Origin: an uncultured Cohaesibacter sp.
GTDB lineage: Bacteria > Pseudomonadota > Alphaproteobacteria > Rhizobiales > Cohaesibacteraceae
Length of the DNA: 64,000 nucleotides
Direction: 5' to 3'
Assembly (NCBI RefSeq): GCF_963676275.1
Contig: NZ_OY781091.1
Coordinates: 3,140,775 to 3,204,774, forward strand
In this document: piece by piece, positions 1 through 7,242 of the stretch
Layout of the letters: every line of letters starts with the position of its first letter
Position numbering within the stretch: the first letter of the stretch is position 1
The notes under the pieces: generated by a model
Database searches by the model: none
Seen by the model: the letters and a program-made list of their open reading frames with translations, nothing else
What the model was told of the DNA's origin: nothing
Translations under genes and position numbers: made by a program

Positions 1-115
1 GCCGATACGCTCATCAGCCATCAGCCAGAGCTTGCGCTGGGCGTTCGTTGTCCACTTGATCAAAGTGGCCGGCTCGGTATGGTTCTCGCTGAATGCGTGG
101 ACAGAGCTCCGACCT
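1..115 (-). other. Window-edge stretch, possible start of the next phage gene
   Basis: Downstream of the DUF1804 gene one minus-strand frame stays open to the window edge, and it contains an ATG at 21. This could be the beginning of the next phage gene, by position a large terminase subunit, but the visible peptide is too short to recognise and no clear ribosome-binding site precedes the ATG. Confidence 0.2.
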
Positions 116-613
116 TTACACTCTTTCTACCTTCTCAGACATAGCCACGCCGAATGGTTCGAGAATGTTCAAATAGGTTGGGGCAACATCTGGGTGATGC
201 TGAATGAGATATGCCGCGAACTCCTCAAGCACATAGCCCACTGCGCTCAATCGCAGTTGTTTTTCTTCCTGCTTCCTCGCGATACTCATGCACTTTGTGA
301 ATGCGTCGGAAAGACTGGTAATTGCCCGAGCCTTTTCTATTGGATCCTTCTCAGTTTTTTCAAGATCTTTTAGAGTGGTATTTTGCACAGAAATCATAGT
401 CGCCAAAATTTCATCAATTGTGGTTTGGGGCAAGCCTTGCGAAATACTACCCTGCTTTTGGTCCCAATCCTGAAGAGTTCCTTTGTCCTTTTTCCGCCAC
501 CTGCGAATGGTTCCTTCCGAAAGGCCCGTGTTCCTCGCAATGGCAGCTATAGATTGACCTTTATTTACATAAGCGTCTTTTACTGCCTTCAGACGCGCCA
601 GATCATAAGCCAT
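116..613 (-). CDS. DUF1804-like Mu-type phage protein (putative small terminase)
   Basis: 165-residue protein of the DUF1804 type found in Mu-like phages, where it occupies the small-terminase position. Its N-terminal 40 residues form a helix-turn-helix with GQSIAAIARNTGLSEGTIRRW, as expected for a DNA-recognition subunit of packaging. The rest is predicted helical. I chose the ATG at 613 because AGGAG lies five bases upstream; an ATG seven codons earlier lacks such a site. It is the last complete gene of the leftward phage block. The family call rests on recognition of the sequence pattern; the packaging role is inferred from known relatives and position. Confidence 0.6.
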   Translation of the reverse strand: MAYDLARLKAVKDAYVNKGQSIAAIARNTGLSEGTIRRWRKKDKGTLQDWDQKQGSISQGLPQTTIDEILATMISVQNTTLKDLEKTEKDPIEKARAITSLSDAFTKCMSIARKQEEKQLRLSAVGYVLEEFAAYLIQHHPDVAPTYLNILEPFGVAMSEKVERV

Positions 614-668
614 TGGTTTCTCCTGAAGGGGCATAGCAGGCCAACCGATGCCTGCTACGGGAGTTGAA

Positions 669-1004
669 TTATTTTAAAAGGATCTCAACGGAGTTGCCCG
701 CATTGGCAGCACTATTGAGGGCGGTGCCAAAGATGTTGACCGCCCCCTCTGGTGCAACAATTGGTTTCCCAGAGGCGTTAGAAATTACATCATCACCGGC
801 GTTAATTGCGCCTCCAGAGAGGAATTCGCGGGTGCCTTTAACGCCGATGGTGATTTCGTTGCCAGCAGAGCCTTTTGACTTTGCATAGCCAAGTACCTTG
901 CCATCTTCTCCGGCTGGAGCTCCGTCAAAACCAACAAGTTGGTTTTGGGTAACGTCAGCGGTGAGCTTCTTGGGTAGGCAAAGAATGTCGCGAAATAGAT
1001 ACAT
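669..1004 (-). CDS. DUF2190-like capsid decoration/cement protein
   Basis: 111-residue protein resembling DUF2190 phage proteins, which are small beta-rich capsid decoration or cement proteins. It has the glycine-, alanine- and valine-rich pattern of that family, for example GKVLGYAKSKGSAGNEITIGVKG split by short loops, and no cysteine-based or enzymatic motif. The start is supported by GGAGG six bases upstream of the ATG. The gene begins 12 bases after the protease gene ends, so the two are almost certainly co-transcribed. Its function is inferred from family resemblance and head-gene context. Confidence 0.6.
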   Translation of the reverse strand: MYLFRDILCLPKKLTADVTQNQLVGFDGAPAGEDGKVLGYAKSKGSAGNEITIGVKGTREFLSGGAINAGDDVISNASGKPIVAPEGAVNIFGTALNSAANAGNSVEILLK

Positions 1005-1016
1005 TGGAACCTCCTA

Positions 1017-1976
1017 TTAGTTTTGGGCTGTGTAGCGAGAAAAGGCTTCTGTGAAAGACAAGTTGTCTCGTTTTGCGATTGCTTCGATTTCCCGCAAAGT
1101 TTGCTCTCCCTCGATATCGATCTTGTAACCGGATGGAGCATCAAAGCTGGAAGGTGCCTCATCAAGATCCGGACCAAGGTCCAGTTCGCCGAACATGACC
1201 ATTGGCGGTAGATGGCTTATGAAGTTCTGGAACCACTCCCGAGAGCCCTTGTGCTCCACGGTGTCGCTGCCATGCTCCGAGAAAGAAATAACCTCTTCGT
1301 TGTCCAGTCCATTCATGAAAGCAAGCATGCCTTGCTTGAAGCCGGTCGGAAATCTCGCCTGATCAAGAGCTTTCTCAATGCATTCTTCGTTTTCCTTGGC
1401 GATAAGTGCCTGACGAACTTTTGGTGGCATACAGAGATAGTCATCGTCCCCAAAGAGGAGATAGTCATCGTCATCAGAAAAGCTGCACAGGCGTGAGCCG
1501 TGATGGTCGGCAGATTGAATACCTGCCTGATTGAGTGCACGCTGAATGAGTGACGGCTTCTTCTCTTCGCTATCTGCAAATTCTAAAGGCCTCATGCCCT
1601 TCACTGCCGGAGCCATGGCCCCAAGGACACCGATATGGCGCAAGTAGGGTTTGCCGGGAACTGGGCTTGATTTCGACCCAGCGGTGAAGAATGCGGCGGA
1701 AACTTTTCGATATCGGCCAGCATTGACCGCTTCTGCAAATTGAGGCTCCAAATCCCGGACTGTTGCAAACAGCTGATCACCTTTGCGGAATAGTTCCTTA
1801 ACCCAGCCAAAGGCAGGTTCATCATTCTTGGGGTGACCTTTAACAACAGGAGCATCAAAGACTTCCGGGTCATAGTTCTTGATGACTTCGTCTAGGAAGT
1901 CTGTGGTAAAGGTCATGGCGCTGCCGCCCATCGGGGTATGGGTGCCTGCACGAAAAATCTCAATCGGGTCTGACAT
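1017..1976 (-). CDS. Mu-like phage head maturation protease (gpI-type)
   Basis: 319-residue protein that resembles the head protease/scaffold proteins of Mu-like phages. The first 130 residues carry the family pattern IFRAGTHTPMGG, APVVKGHPKNDEPAFGWV, then YRKVSAAFF and YLRHIGVLGAMAPAVKGM. The C-terminal half is longer and more charged and could act as scaffold. An unusual acidic insert with FSDDDDYLLFGDDDYL lies near residues 165-180. A strong AGGAGG precedes the ATG. The gene lies 9 bases downstream of the capsid gene in the same direction, whereas in Mu the protease normally precedes the capsid gene. Confidence 0.65.
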   Translation of the reverse strand: MSDPIEIFRAGTHTPMGGSAMTFTTDFLDEVIKNYDPEVFDAPVVKGHPKNDEPAFGWVKELFRKGDQLFATVRDLEPQFAEAVNAGRYRKVSAAFFTAGSKSSPVPGKPYLRHIGVLGAMAPAVKGMRPLEFADSEEKKPSLIQRALNQAGIQSADHHGSRLCSFSDDDDYLLFGDDDYLCMPPKVRQALIAKENEECIEKALDQARFPTGFKQGMLAFMNGLDNEEVISFSEHGSDTVEHKGSREWFQNFISHLPPMVMFGELDLGPDLDEAPSSFDAPSGYKIDIEGEQTLREIEAIAKRDNLSFTEAFSRYTAQN

Positions 1977-1985
1977 GGTTGCCTC

Positions 1986-2933
1986 CTAATCTTCTGCGAT
2001 AACATTCTGGATGAGAAAACCGGAAGAAATTCCGGTCAGGACCGGTACGCGCTCATAGGTGACGCCATAAACATGGGAACGAATAGAACGGTCCCATGTT
2101 GGTTGTTCGGTGAAAGGGTGGCCGGTAAGAGTGTAGGTGTAGCCGAATGATGGCTGCTCTAGGCCGGAGGGTGTTTGCGGCGCGTAAGCCAAAATGGCAT
2201 TGTTGCCCCAAACATCTTCAAAGGGTGCATCAGGTTCTGGTGAGTCAATCCCCACAGCGGTTCCGATAGCAAGTTTTTCAAATCCGAACAGATTGGCCAG
2301 CATCTTGGCCGTGATGGACTCGGACGTCGTATACTTGAACTTGTCCATAATCTTCTCGTGGTTCTTGATCACGTTGAAGACCGGTTTTGAAATAGCCATC
2401 ACATTGGGCGTTACACCAGTTGAGCGACGGACGGCTTCCTTTGCCTCTTCAATCTGTTTTTCGGGATCGCTGGCAGCATTGCTAAACTGATCAGTGCCTG
2501 CCAATGAGATTTTAAGGCCGTCAGGATAGTTTGCTGGATCTTGAGCAAGCTCGGCCTGCTCATATTCGAGATTGAGCGTCAACGTGTTCATAATTGTATC
2601 AACAGCTCTACGCCCGAATTCAATGCTGGGTACTTTTTTAGCATCTTGGGCAACTTCACGAGGAACAGGCGCGTCTAGTGCATCCTGAACCAGCGAGAAG
2701 GGTTTGCCTTCATAACCGATGGAAATCATCTTGACGTCAGAGCCAGGTGTCCGTCGAGAGTTATATCGGCGGAAGCTCTCTCTGCCGAATTCGATAATGT
2801 GGCCACCACGAACGGTAACTTCGACACGAGGGAAAAGGATGTGACCGATCCGTTCGGGGTGTTGATAGCCTTGAACATATTTGCTCAAGACTGGGTCGAT
2901 GATACGAGCATCTTGGGTGCTGTAAGAGGACAT
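1986..2933 (-). CDS. Mu-like phage major capsid protein
   Basis: 315-residue protein matching the pattern of major capsid proteins of Mu-like alphaproteobacterial prophages. Near the N terminus it has the HILFPRVEV and RRYNSRRTPGSD segments, and in the middle VDTIMNTLTLNLEYEQAELA, typical of the long helix and E-loop region. The C terminus is beta-rich and ends near the residues expected for a capsid of this size. Together with the adjacent protease and decoration genes it forms a head module. The assignment is from pattern recognition and context, without a search. The Mor-like regulator lies 123 bases upstream on the same strand. Confidence 0.65.
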   Translation of the reverse strand: MSSYSTQDARIIDPVLSKYVQGYQHPERIGHILFPRVEVTVRGGHIIEFGRESFRRYNSRRTPGSDVKMISIGYEGKPFSLVQDALDAPVPREVAQDAKKVPSIEFGRRAVDTIMNTLTLNLEYEQAELAQDPANYPDGLKISLAGTDQFSNAASDPEKQIEEAKEAVRRSTGVTPNVMAISKPVFNVIKNHEKIMDKFKYTTSESITAKMLANLFGFEKLAIGTAVGIDSPEPDAPFEDVWGNNAILAYAPQTPSGLEQPSFGYTYTLTGHPFTEQPTWDRSIRSHVYGVTYERVPVLTGISSGFLIQNVIAED

Positions 2934-3056
2934 AAACTTGTTCTTTCGAGTTCGGGCTACAGAAGCGCGGAGAGCGCGATTTGTTGATCTTGGCTAGGGC
3001 ATGTCGGCAAATCCCGCCATTCCCCGTTAGATCCCCGTTAAAAGGACGGGAAAGAG

Positions 3057-3506
3057 CTATTGTGTTGGGACTGGTCGCACTTGAGCCTTGTTGGCATCAG
3101 AAAAGGTATTGGGGTGGGCTTTTCTATATTTGCTGCGAACCATACGAACATACCGTTCTGAAACGCCTTCAATGCGAGCGATGTCCAAAGTGGTGCAGTC
3201 GCCAGAAAGCAGGAGCTTAATGATGCGTCCTTTACGACCTTTGCTTTCTGAGTAGCCCTGTTGAGGCAAGTAAAAGCTGTCGCCGGGAAATGTCTCGCAA
3301 AGCTTCTTGACCGCTTCATTTCCGATTGCATTGGAGAGAGTTCGGCCAATCGGCGTGTCCACTGTGCGTGGGATTTTGATTTGGATGCCAGCAAACTCTT
3401 CGAACATTGCAATGGCGATATCTTTGCCGCAATGTTCGGCGATATCATCGTAGACGGTCCATGGACGGCTTGGATCTCCATTTTGAAAAATCTCCATAGA
3501 ATTCAT
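3057..3506 (-). CDS. Mor/C-family phage transcription activator
   Basis: 149-residue member of the Mor activator family. In phage Mu, Mor turns on the middle promoter and the related C protein turns on the late promoters. The dimerisation part is seen as DDIAEHCGKDIAIAMFEEFAG and GNEAVKKLCETFPGDSFYLPQ. The C-terminal helix-turn-helix is seen as GRKGRIIKLLLSGDCTTLDIARIEGVSERYVRMV split around residues 90-125. It is the first gene of the leftward block and sits directly upstream of the head genes, so it probably acts as a late activator of this module. A second ATG three codons downstream is an alternative start. Confidence 0.75.
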   Translation of the reverse strand: MNSMEIFQNGDPSRPWTVYDDIAEHCGKDIAIAMFEEFAGIQIKIPRTVDTPIGRTLSNAIGNEAVKKLCETFPGDSFYLPQQGYSESKGRKGRIIKLLLSGDCTTLDIARIEGVSERYVRMVRSKYRKAHPNTFSDANKAQVRPVPTQ

Positions 3507-3686
3507 GCGACTAACCTTTCATGGTGTCGCTGTTTCCCCATGTGAGGAACTATTCCGTAGATTTATTTTTTGAGCTACGGAACACTTCCAAGCGGCCTAG
3601 ATGCCTTCCGTTGTTACGAGATGTGTTCAGAGCGCTTGCCGCATCTCACTTCCGCTGTTTCCTCATTTGCAGCTTGAACACACAAA

Positions 3687-3726
3687 ACCCCCGGACCTAA
3701 AAAGGTCACGGGGGTCTTTTTTATTT
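3687..3726 (+). terminator. Strong intrinsic terminator, possibly bidirectional
   Basis: ACCCCCGGACCT and AGGTCACGGGGGT form a near-perfect stem around an AAA-type loop (3687-3715), followed by CTTTTTTATTT. It lies between the leftward Mor gene and the rightward 347-residue gene. The T tract favours termination on the plus strand, although no plus-strand gene is visible upstream. Confidence 0.75.
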
Positions 3727-3784
3727 GGTTCAATGCTAGCAGAATGAAGTTACAGGCTGATTCTCAAGAGGTGGAGCCAACAAT

Positions 3785-4828
3785 ATGTCAGCGGATGGAA
3801 ACAATAAAAATAGCTGGGATGGTTTCCTAAAAGCTCTGAACACAGAACCCCGAATAGTTGAAACTCTGACGGGCATTTCAGGGATAGAACATTCAATTTC
3901 AGCTCTGGGTGTTGACGATGTGGGACAACGGGTCATTATCGTTGCCGATCAGGTGGATGCCAAAAGTGCTGCTCTGATGCAGGCAGATATTCAAGCCACC
4001 TTTAATACCGGCATCAATGTTTTGGTTACTAGACCCGTATATTTCAGCCTTCCCAAAATTGCTGATGTACTGTCTGACTTTTTTGGATCATCTGTTATTG
4101 ATGTTCAGCAAATAAACAACATTCCGACGGAAGAGCTGAAAGCATTTCTGGAACCGATAGCTCCGCCAATCGAAGCGGCCTTCAGAAACTTTAAGCCAAA
4201 CATTTTACCTCAGATACTACAGGCTGTTCCCCAAGTCTCATTGTTGCAGATTGGCAAAGAAAGCAGCTCGCTAGCGAGTTTTGAAGATGGCGAAGCTACC
4301 ATTTCAAACTATACACTCGATCTGGCTGGACTGCAGAACCATGACTTAACCGCGGCAGATAGGGAATTTGGAGTGTGTGGCGTTCCATTTTATCAGTTCC
4401 CTATTGAGAAGATCGAACTGCTAAATTCGAATGAACATGTTGAAGATATTGCGCAATTACTCAAAGATGAAGGCGTTTTTCAATACTTTTTCCCAACAGC
4501 GGATCAAACTGCGCTGAGCCTCGTAGATAGAGGCATGCATAATGAGACCATTGTGAATAGTAGCATCCAACGAGCTGGTGAATATGGTCATATCATCACT
4601 GGTTCGGAACTAGTCCCCAGTCTACAGGACATAGCCGATACAGTTAGCGAACTCAAAGATTTAGGCTATGTAGCTGACGGTGAGTTTGGGGTCGAAGTGA
4701 CTGACGACGGCAAAATGGTGCGCTCGATGATCAAATTCAAACCAAGAGAAGGGTTTGTTTCTAGACTGATGAATCGTGTTTCGATTAAGCTTGATATGAA
4801 GGATTTTCTCGGGGGTACAGGGCTGTAG
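3785..4828 (+). CDS. Unrecognised 347-residue protein at the prophage end
   Basis: I do not recognise this protein. It has no signal peptide, no membrane segment and no catalytic signature that I can name. Residues 1-180 look like an alternating alpha/beta region, with strands such as GQRVIIVADQV and INVLVTRPVYFSL. The C-terminal 70 residues are basic-acidic, with GEFGVEVTDDGKMVRSMIKF near 300-320. It starts at an ATG preceded by AGAGGTGGAG. It lies between a strong terminator and a non-coding interval, so it is probably a single-gene unit. Its place between the Mor activator and the repressor-like gene suggests prophage accessory cargo, but that is inference only. Confidence 0.55.
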   Translation: MSADGNNKNSWDGFLKALNTEPRIVETLTGISGIEHSISALGVDDVGQRVIIVADQVDAKSAALMQADIQATFNTGINVLVTRPVYFSLPKIADVLSDFFGSSVIDVQQINNIPTEELKAFLEPIAPPIEAAFRNFKPNILPQILQAVPQVSLLQIGKESSSLASFEDGEATISNYTLDLAGLQNHDLTAADREFGVCGVPFYQFPIEKIELLNSNEHVEDIAQLLKDEGVFQYFFPTADQTALSLVDRGMHNETIVNSSIQRAGEYGHIITGSELVPSLQDIADTVSELKDLGYVADGEFGVEVTDDGKMVRSMIKFKPREGFVSRLMNRVSIKLDMKDFLGGTGL

Positions 4829-4973
4829 CCGGAAGCCCTCCCTCATAAGGAAATGCTCGAAATCATCCATGCTGGATTGTGTGTAATTTCTTCCGCGCGA
4901 CTTCGCGGAAGCAAGACTTGATTGAACACCGGTGCAGGGGCTTGCCCAGGTCGACAGAAATTCCCCGACCCAC

Positions 4974-5001
4974 GTCTCCTCGTCAGGAGGGGACTTTTTT
5001 T
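4974..5001 (+). terminator. Intrinsic terminator inside the non-coding interval
   Basis: GTCTCCTC and GAGGGGAC form an 8-bp stem with one G-U pair and a 5-base loop, followed directly by seven Ts. No gene ends just upstream apart from the 347-residue gene 145 bases earlier, which may already end at the 4890-4911 hairpin. Confidence 0.75.
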
Positions 5002-5068
5002 GTTGCACAGGATACCACCTCGCGCTAGACTCCCTGATAGAGCTTCAAAACTCTTCACTGGCGGCAAG

Positions 5069-5109
5069 GCACCGCCCGATCTTTGGTTAAGATCAAAGGT
5101 GCTTTTTTT
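5069..5109 (+). terminator. Second intrinsic terminator inside the non-coding interval
   Basis: An outer stem GCACC/GGTGC encloses an inner stem GATCTT/AAGATC, followed by seven Ts. It lies 68 bases after the previous terminator with no gene between them, so it probably ends a short non-coding transcript or is left from a lost gene. Confidence 0.7.
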
Positions 5110-5145
5110 ATGCCCGAAATCCGGGCTGGCGCATAATATTATGTG

Positions 5146-5225
5146 GCCGGGAGACTGTGGCGCATGTCCAGAGCTTCGGCTTAAAGGCTGTGGTGCCGTT
5201 CCAGTGACGGTTTTGAACTCCCGGC
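5146..5225 (+). ncRNA. Candidate structured RNA, 80 nt, multibranched fold
   Basis: A perfect 8-bp closing stem, GCCGGGAG (5146-5153) with CTCCCGGC (5218-5225), encloses at least two small hairpins: GAGC-TTCG-GCTT (5171-5182), with the exceptionally stable C(UUCG)G loop, and CCGT-TCCAGTG-ACGG (5196-5210). The size is like that of a tRNA, but no T-loop or D-loop consensus can be placed, so I do not call a tRNA. It lies 50 bases upstream of the 185-residue gene and could be its leader. The fold was done by eye. Confidence 0.3.
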
Positions 5226-5274
5226 TTCTTGCGATCATGCAAGAGGCAACTTCAAAAAAACACTGGAAACGATC

Positions 5275-5832
5275 ATGTCTCAATCTACAAACAAATATGG
5301 CATTCCATATGCAGATAATGCTTCGGGTGCACTCGATTCTTCTATCGCCATCCTCGATACTCTGAGCACATTCATTGGTGGGCAGGAAGACTTGACGGCC
5401 TTTCAGCGGAACTATAGCAGCCGCGATCCTTTGACTGGCATCACTATCATGCTGGACAGCGTCCAAACGGCACTAGAAGCGGTAGGCGAAGATCTGAGAG
5501 AGCTCTATCAATCCCTCAAAAATGCCAGAGAGCAAAACAAATCCCTGAAAGCGGATTTGAATGACGCCTACGGACCCATCCCCGGCCCGCAATTCATAGA
5601 CGAAGAGAAAAGCGGGATTTGGGAAATTGGCCGTAGGTTTGGCTATCGCCAGGCGAGCGGGAATGATGCCGAACCATTCATTCCTGGCAATCAATCTGTC
5701 GATGAGATAGCCACGGCAACCGATATCGATACAAACGTGGTTCAGGCCGTTATTGACCAGATTAAGGGCGACGGGAACAGTTCCAATCCACAGGGTGTTA
5801 GCAGCAAAAAACGTGTGAACACCAAATCCTGA
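5275..5832 (+). CDS. Unrecognised 185-residue protein at the prophage end
   Basis: I do not recognise this protein. It appears soluble. Residues 55-100 form a likely coiled coil (SVQTALEAVGEDLRELYQSL, then KNAREQNKSLKADL). Residues 133-165 look like a small helix-turn-helix (NQSVDEIATATDIDTNVVQA), in the style of a regulator or a DNA-packaging protein. The C terminus is serine- and lysine-rich and probably disordered. The ribosome-binding site is weak. A strong terminator follows 14 bases after the stop. The position between two other plus-strand prophage genes suggests phage origin, but no function can be given. Confidence 0.5.
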   Translation: MSQSTNKYGIPYADNASGALDSSIAILDTLSTFIGGQEDLTAFQRNYSSRDPLTGITIMLDSVQTALEAVGEDLRELYQSLKNAREQNKSLKADLNDAYGPIPGPQFIDEEKSGIWEIGRRFGYRQASGNDAEPFIPGNQSVDEIATATDIDTNVVQAVIDQIKGDGNSSNPQGVSSKKRVNTKS

Positions 5833-5845
5833 TTTTGTATTTCCG

Positions 5846-5873
5846 GGGCGTGGTGACGAGCCACGCCCTTTTT
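5846..5873 (+). terminator. Intrinsic terminator after the 185-residue gene
   Basis: GGGCGTGG and CCACGCCC form a perfect 8-bp stem with a 7-base loop, followed by five Ts. It separates the 185-residue gene from the Mu-type regulator. Confidence 0.8.
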
Positions 5874-5892
5874 GTATGTAGGGACGGACGAA

Positions 5893-6456
5893 ATGGATAG
5901 TTTCGAGTTCACAATCCAGATCCGGGCAGATGAATGGGCAGAAAAGAAAAGGCGCATTGCCTATCTGGAAGCGATGTTGGTTCATGTCCTCAAGGGCAAG
6001 GCCAATATAAAGGAATGGTTTAGCGCTTCGGAGCTGGCGGCACTGCGCCTACCCGGTCTGCCAACAGCCAAGGCATCAATTACCAAACTCGCCTCAAGAC
6101 AAAACTGGAAGAGGAAGGAAGTGCGAAGCAAAGGCGGCACGAAATTCCTCTATCACTTTTCCAATTTGCCAGGACGAGCTTTTGATCGTCTGATCGGCTA
6201 TATCATCAACCAGATTAATCAGGCAGAATGCAACACAGAGCCCTTACCGATCCCAGCCCCACCTGAACGGGATTTGCCCGTCAATGCGGCCCCGGCTTGG
6301 GTGCTACCACTCATGCGCCTGATGAAAGGCGAAGCCCACGGCAATCTGGCCATAGCATGGCAAGCCCTTCCAGACCATGTGCCAACAGGAACAGTCCTGC
6401 CAGACGTTGAAGAAGCAGCCGAAGTGATGGTTCGATGGGGGCTGGACAAGCTGTAG
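5893..6456 (+). CDS. Mu-type DNA-binding regulator (repressor-like)
   Basis: 187-residue protein with the winged-helix DNA-binding domain shared by the Mu repressor and the MuA N terminus: WFSASELAALRLPGLP, ASITKLASRQNWKRKEV, then GGTKFLYHFSNLP at about residues 40-95. In Mu this domain binds operators and the internal enhancer. The protein is far too short for a transposase and lacks a DDE catalytic core, so it fits a repressor or related regulator. A short acidic C-terminal region might mediate oligomerisation or turnover. The ATG at 5893 follows GGGACGGACG; the upstream ATG at 5872 lies in the preceding terminator's T tract and is unlikely. It points toward the presumed prophage end, as Mu c does. 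Confidence 0.65.
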   Translation: MDSFEFTIQIRADEWAEKKRRIAYLEAMLVHVLKGKANIKEWFSASELAALRLPGLPTAKASITKLASRQNWKRKEVRSKGGTKFLYHFSNLPGRAFDRLIGYIINQINQAECNTEPLPIPAPPERDLPVNAAPAWVLPLMRLMKGEAHGNLAIAWQALPDHVPTGTVLPDVEEAAEVMVRWGLDKL

Positions 6457-7242
6457 CAAGGCAATCATCACACTTCCATTTTGTCGGCCTTGTCATTGGC
6501 GAGAGATAAATCTTCTTGTCTCCATTGTCTTATAGAAAGTGGGATGGCAGCATCCCACTTTGTTCTTTTATGTGCGATGTTATCAAATTTGATGGTAAAG
6601 ACGAAAGCAGTTCAAAATCGCAGCAAAACATCCGAACAAGTCAATTGAAAATACAAATCGGCTATACACTGAGTATTTAATTTATATTACTATATCGGTA
6701 ACGTTATATCAAATATAATTAACAATAATGTCAGTCTATAAATTTATTACTTAATGCCTTGACTTTCTATGTTGAAGTTCATACTCACATATTAGTCCCT
6801 TCAAAAAATAGTCATATTATTCAATTGGTTAGACAAATGCTGGCCAAGGTCTGACACTTCGAACAAAACGCCATTGTTATTTAGACCTCTTGCGTTTGAG
6901 GTTTATATTTTTAGATCCTTTGATTTTTAGAACACGAGCATCAATTTAACTAATAAGATCAACAATCTAGACAGCTTCCAAAATCCTTTATGAAATCCCA
7001 ATTCTCCGACAGTTTGTGCGAAGTACCCGGGCTTATTTAGCCTGTCTTTCCCAAGGTTGTGCAAAGACAAAATTTTTCTAATAATGCAAATTATTTATAT
7101 AATACCGATAGTTAGGAATAATTTTCGGGTTTCCCATTTGTGCAATCTAACAGGTCCCCCCACAGCATAAGGCCTTATCTGGCCTTTACCGGGCCCAGAG
7201 GCTGTCTTTACAAACTGATTGGAGCGTCGAGAAGAGAGATTA
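6457..7242. other. AT-rich interval at the presumed prophage boundary
   Basis: 786 bases without a convincing gene and clearly richer in A+T than the surrounding coding DNA. It holds the 6536-6561 hairpin, a perfect 12-bp palindrome ATCAAATTTGAT at 6582-6593, and a small hairpin AAGGCC/GGCCTT at 7169-7186 near the end of the acetyltransferase gene. The Mu-like end and its flanking target duplication should lie here or just inside, but I could not place them by eye. Confidence 0.4.
6536..6561. terminator. Perfect 11-bp hairpin after the Mu-type regulator
   Basis: AAAGTGGGATG and CATCCCACTTT form a perfect stem around a GCAG tetraloop, with a T-rich tail (GTTCTTTTA). It lies 80 bases after the regulator and probably ends its transcript. 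Confidence 0.6.

Larger units (their letters stand above)
4829..5274. other. Non-coding interval rich in hairpins and terminators
   Basis: 446 bases with no convincing gene. In order it holds an 8-bp hairpin at 4890-4911 (CTTCCGCG/CGCGGAAG), which may terminate the preceding gene, two intrinsic terminators with seven-T tails (4974-5001 and 5069-5109), and a fold closed by an 8-bp stem at 5146-5225. An open frame of 147 codons crosses the interval but has no ribosome-binding site and runs through both terminators, so I reject it. The two terminator-ended segments (about 4912-5001 and 5002-5109) are candidates for short transcripts. Confidence 0.5.

Noticed and set aside
5146-5225. A tRNA gene at the closed 80-nt fold
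   Set aside because: The ends pair like an acceptor stem and the size fits, but there is no T-arm with TTC consensus, no D-loop GG and no anticodon arm with a 7-base loop at the right place.
4922-5365. A 147-codon open frame on the plus strand
   Set aside because: It has no ribosome-binding site, crosses two strong terminators, overlaps the start of the 185-residue gene and has no protein-like composition pattern.
5893-6456. A MuA transposase
   Set aside because: Only the N-terminal DNA-binding domain is present in a 187-residue protein; there is no DDE catalytic core, so a regulator is the better call.
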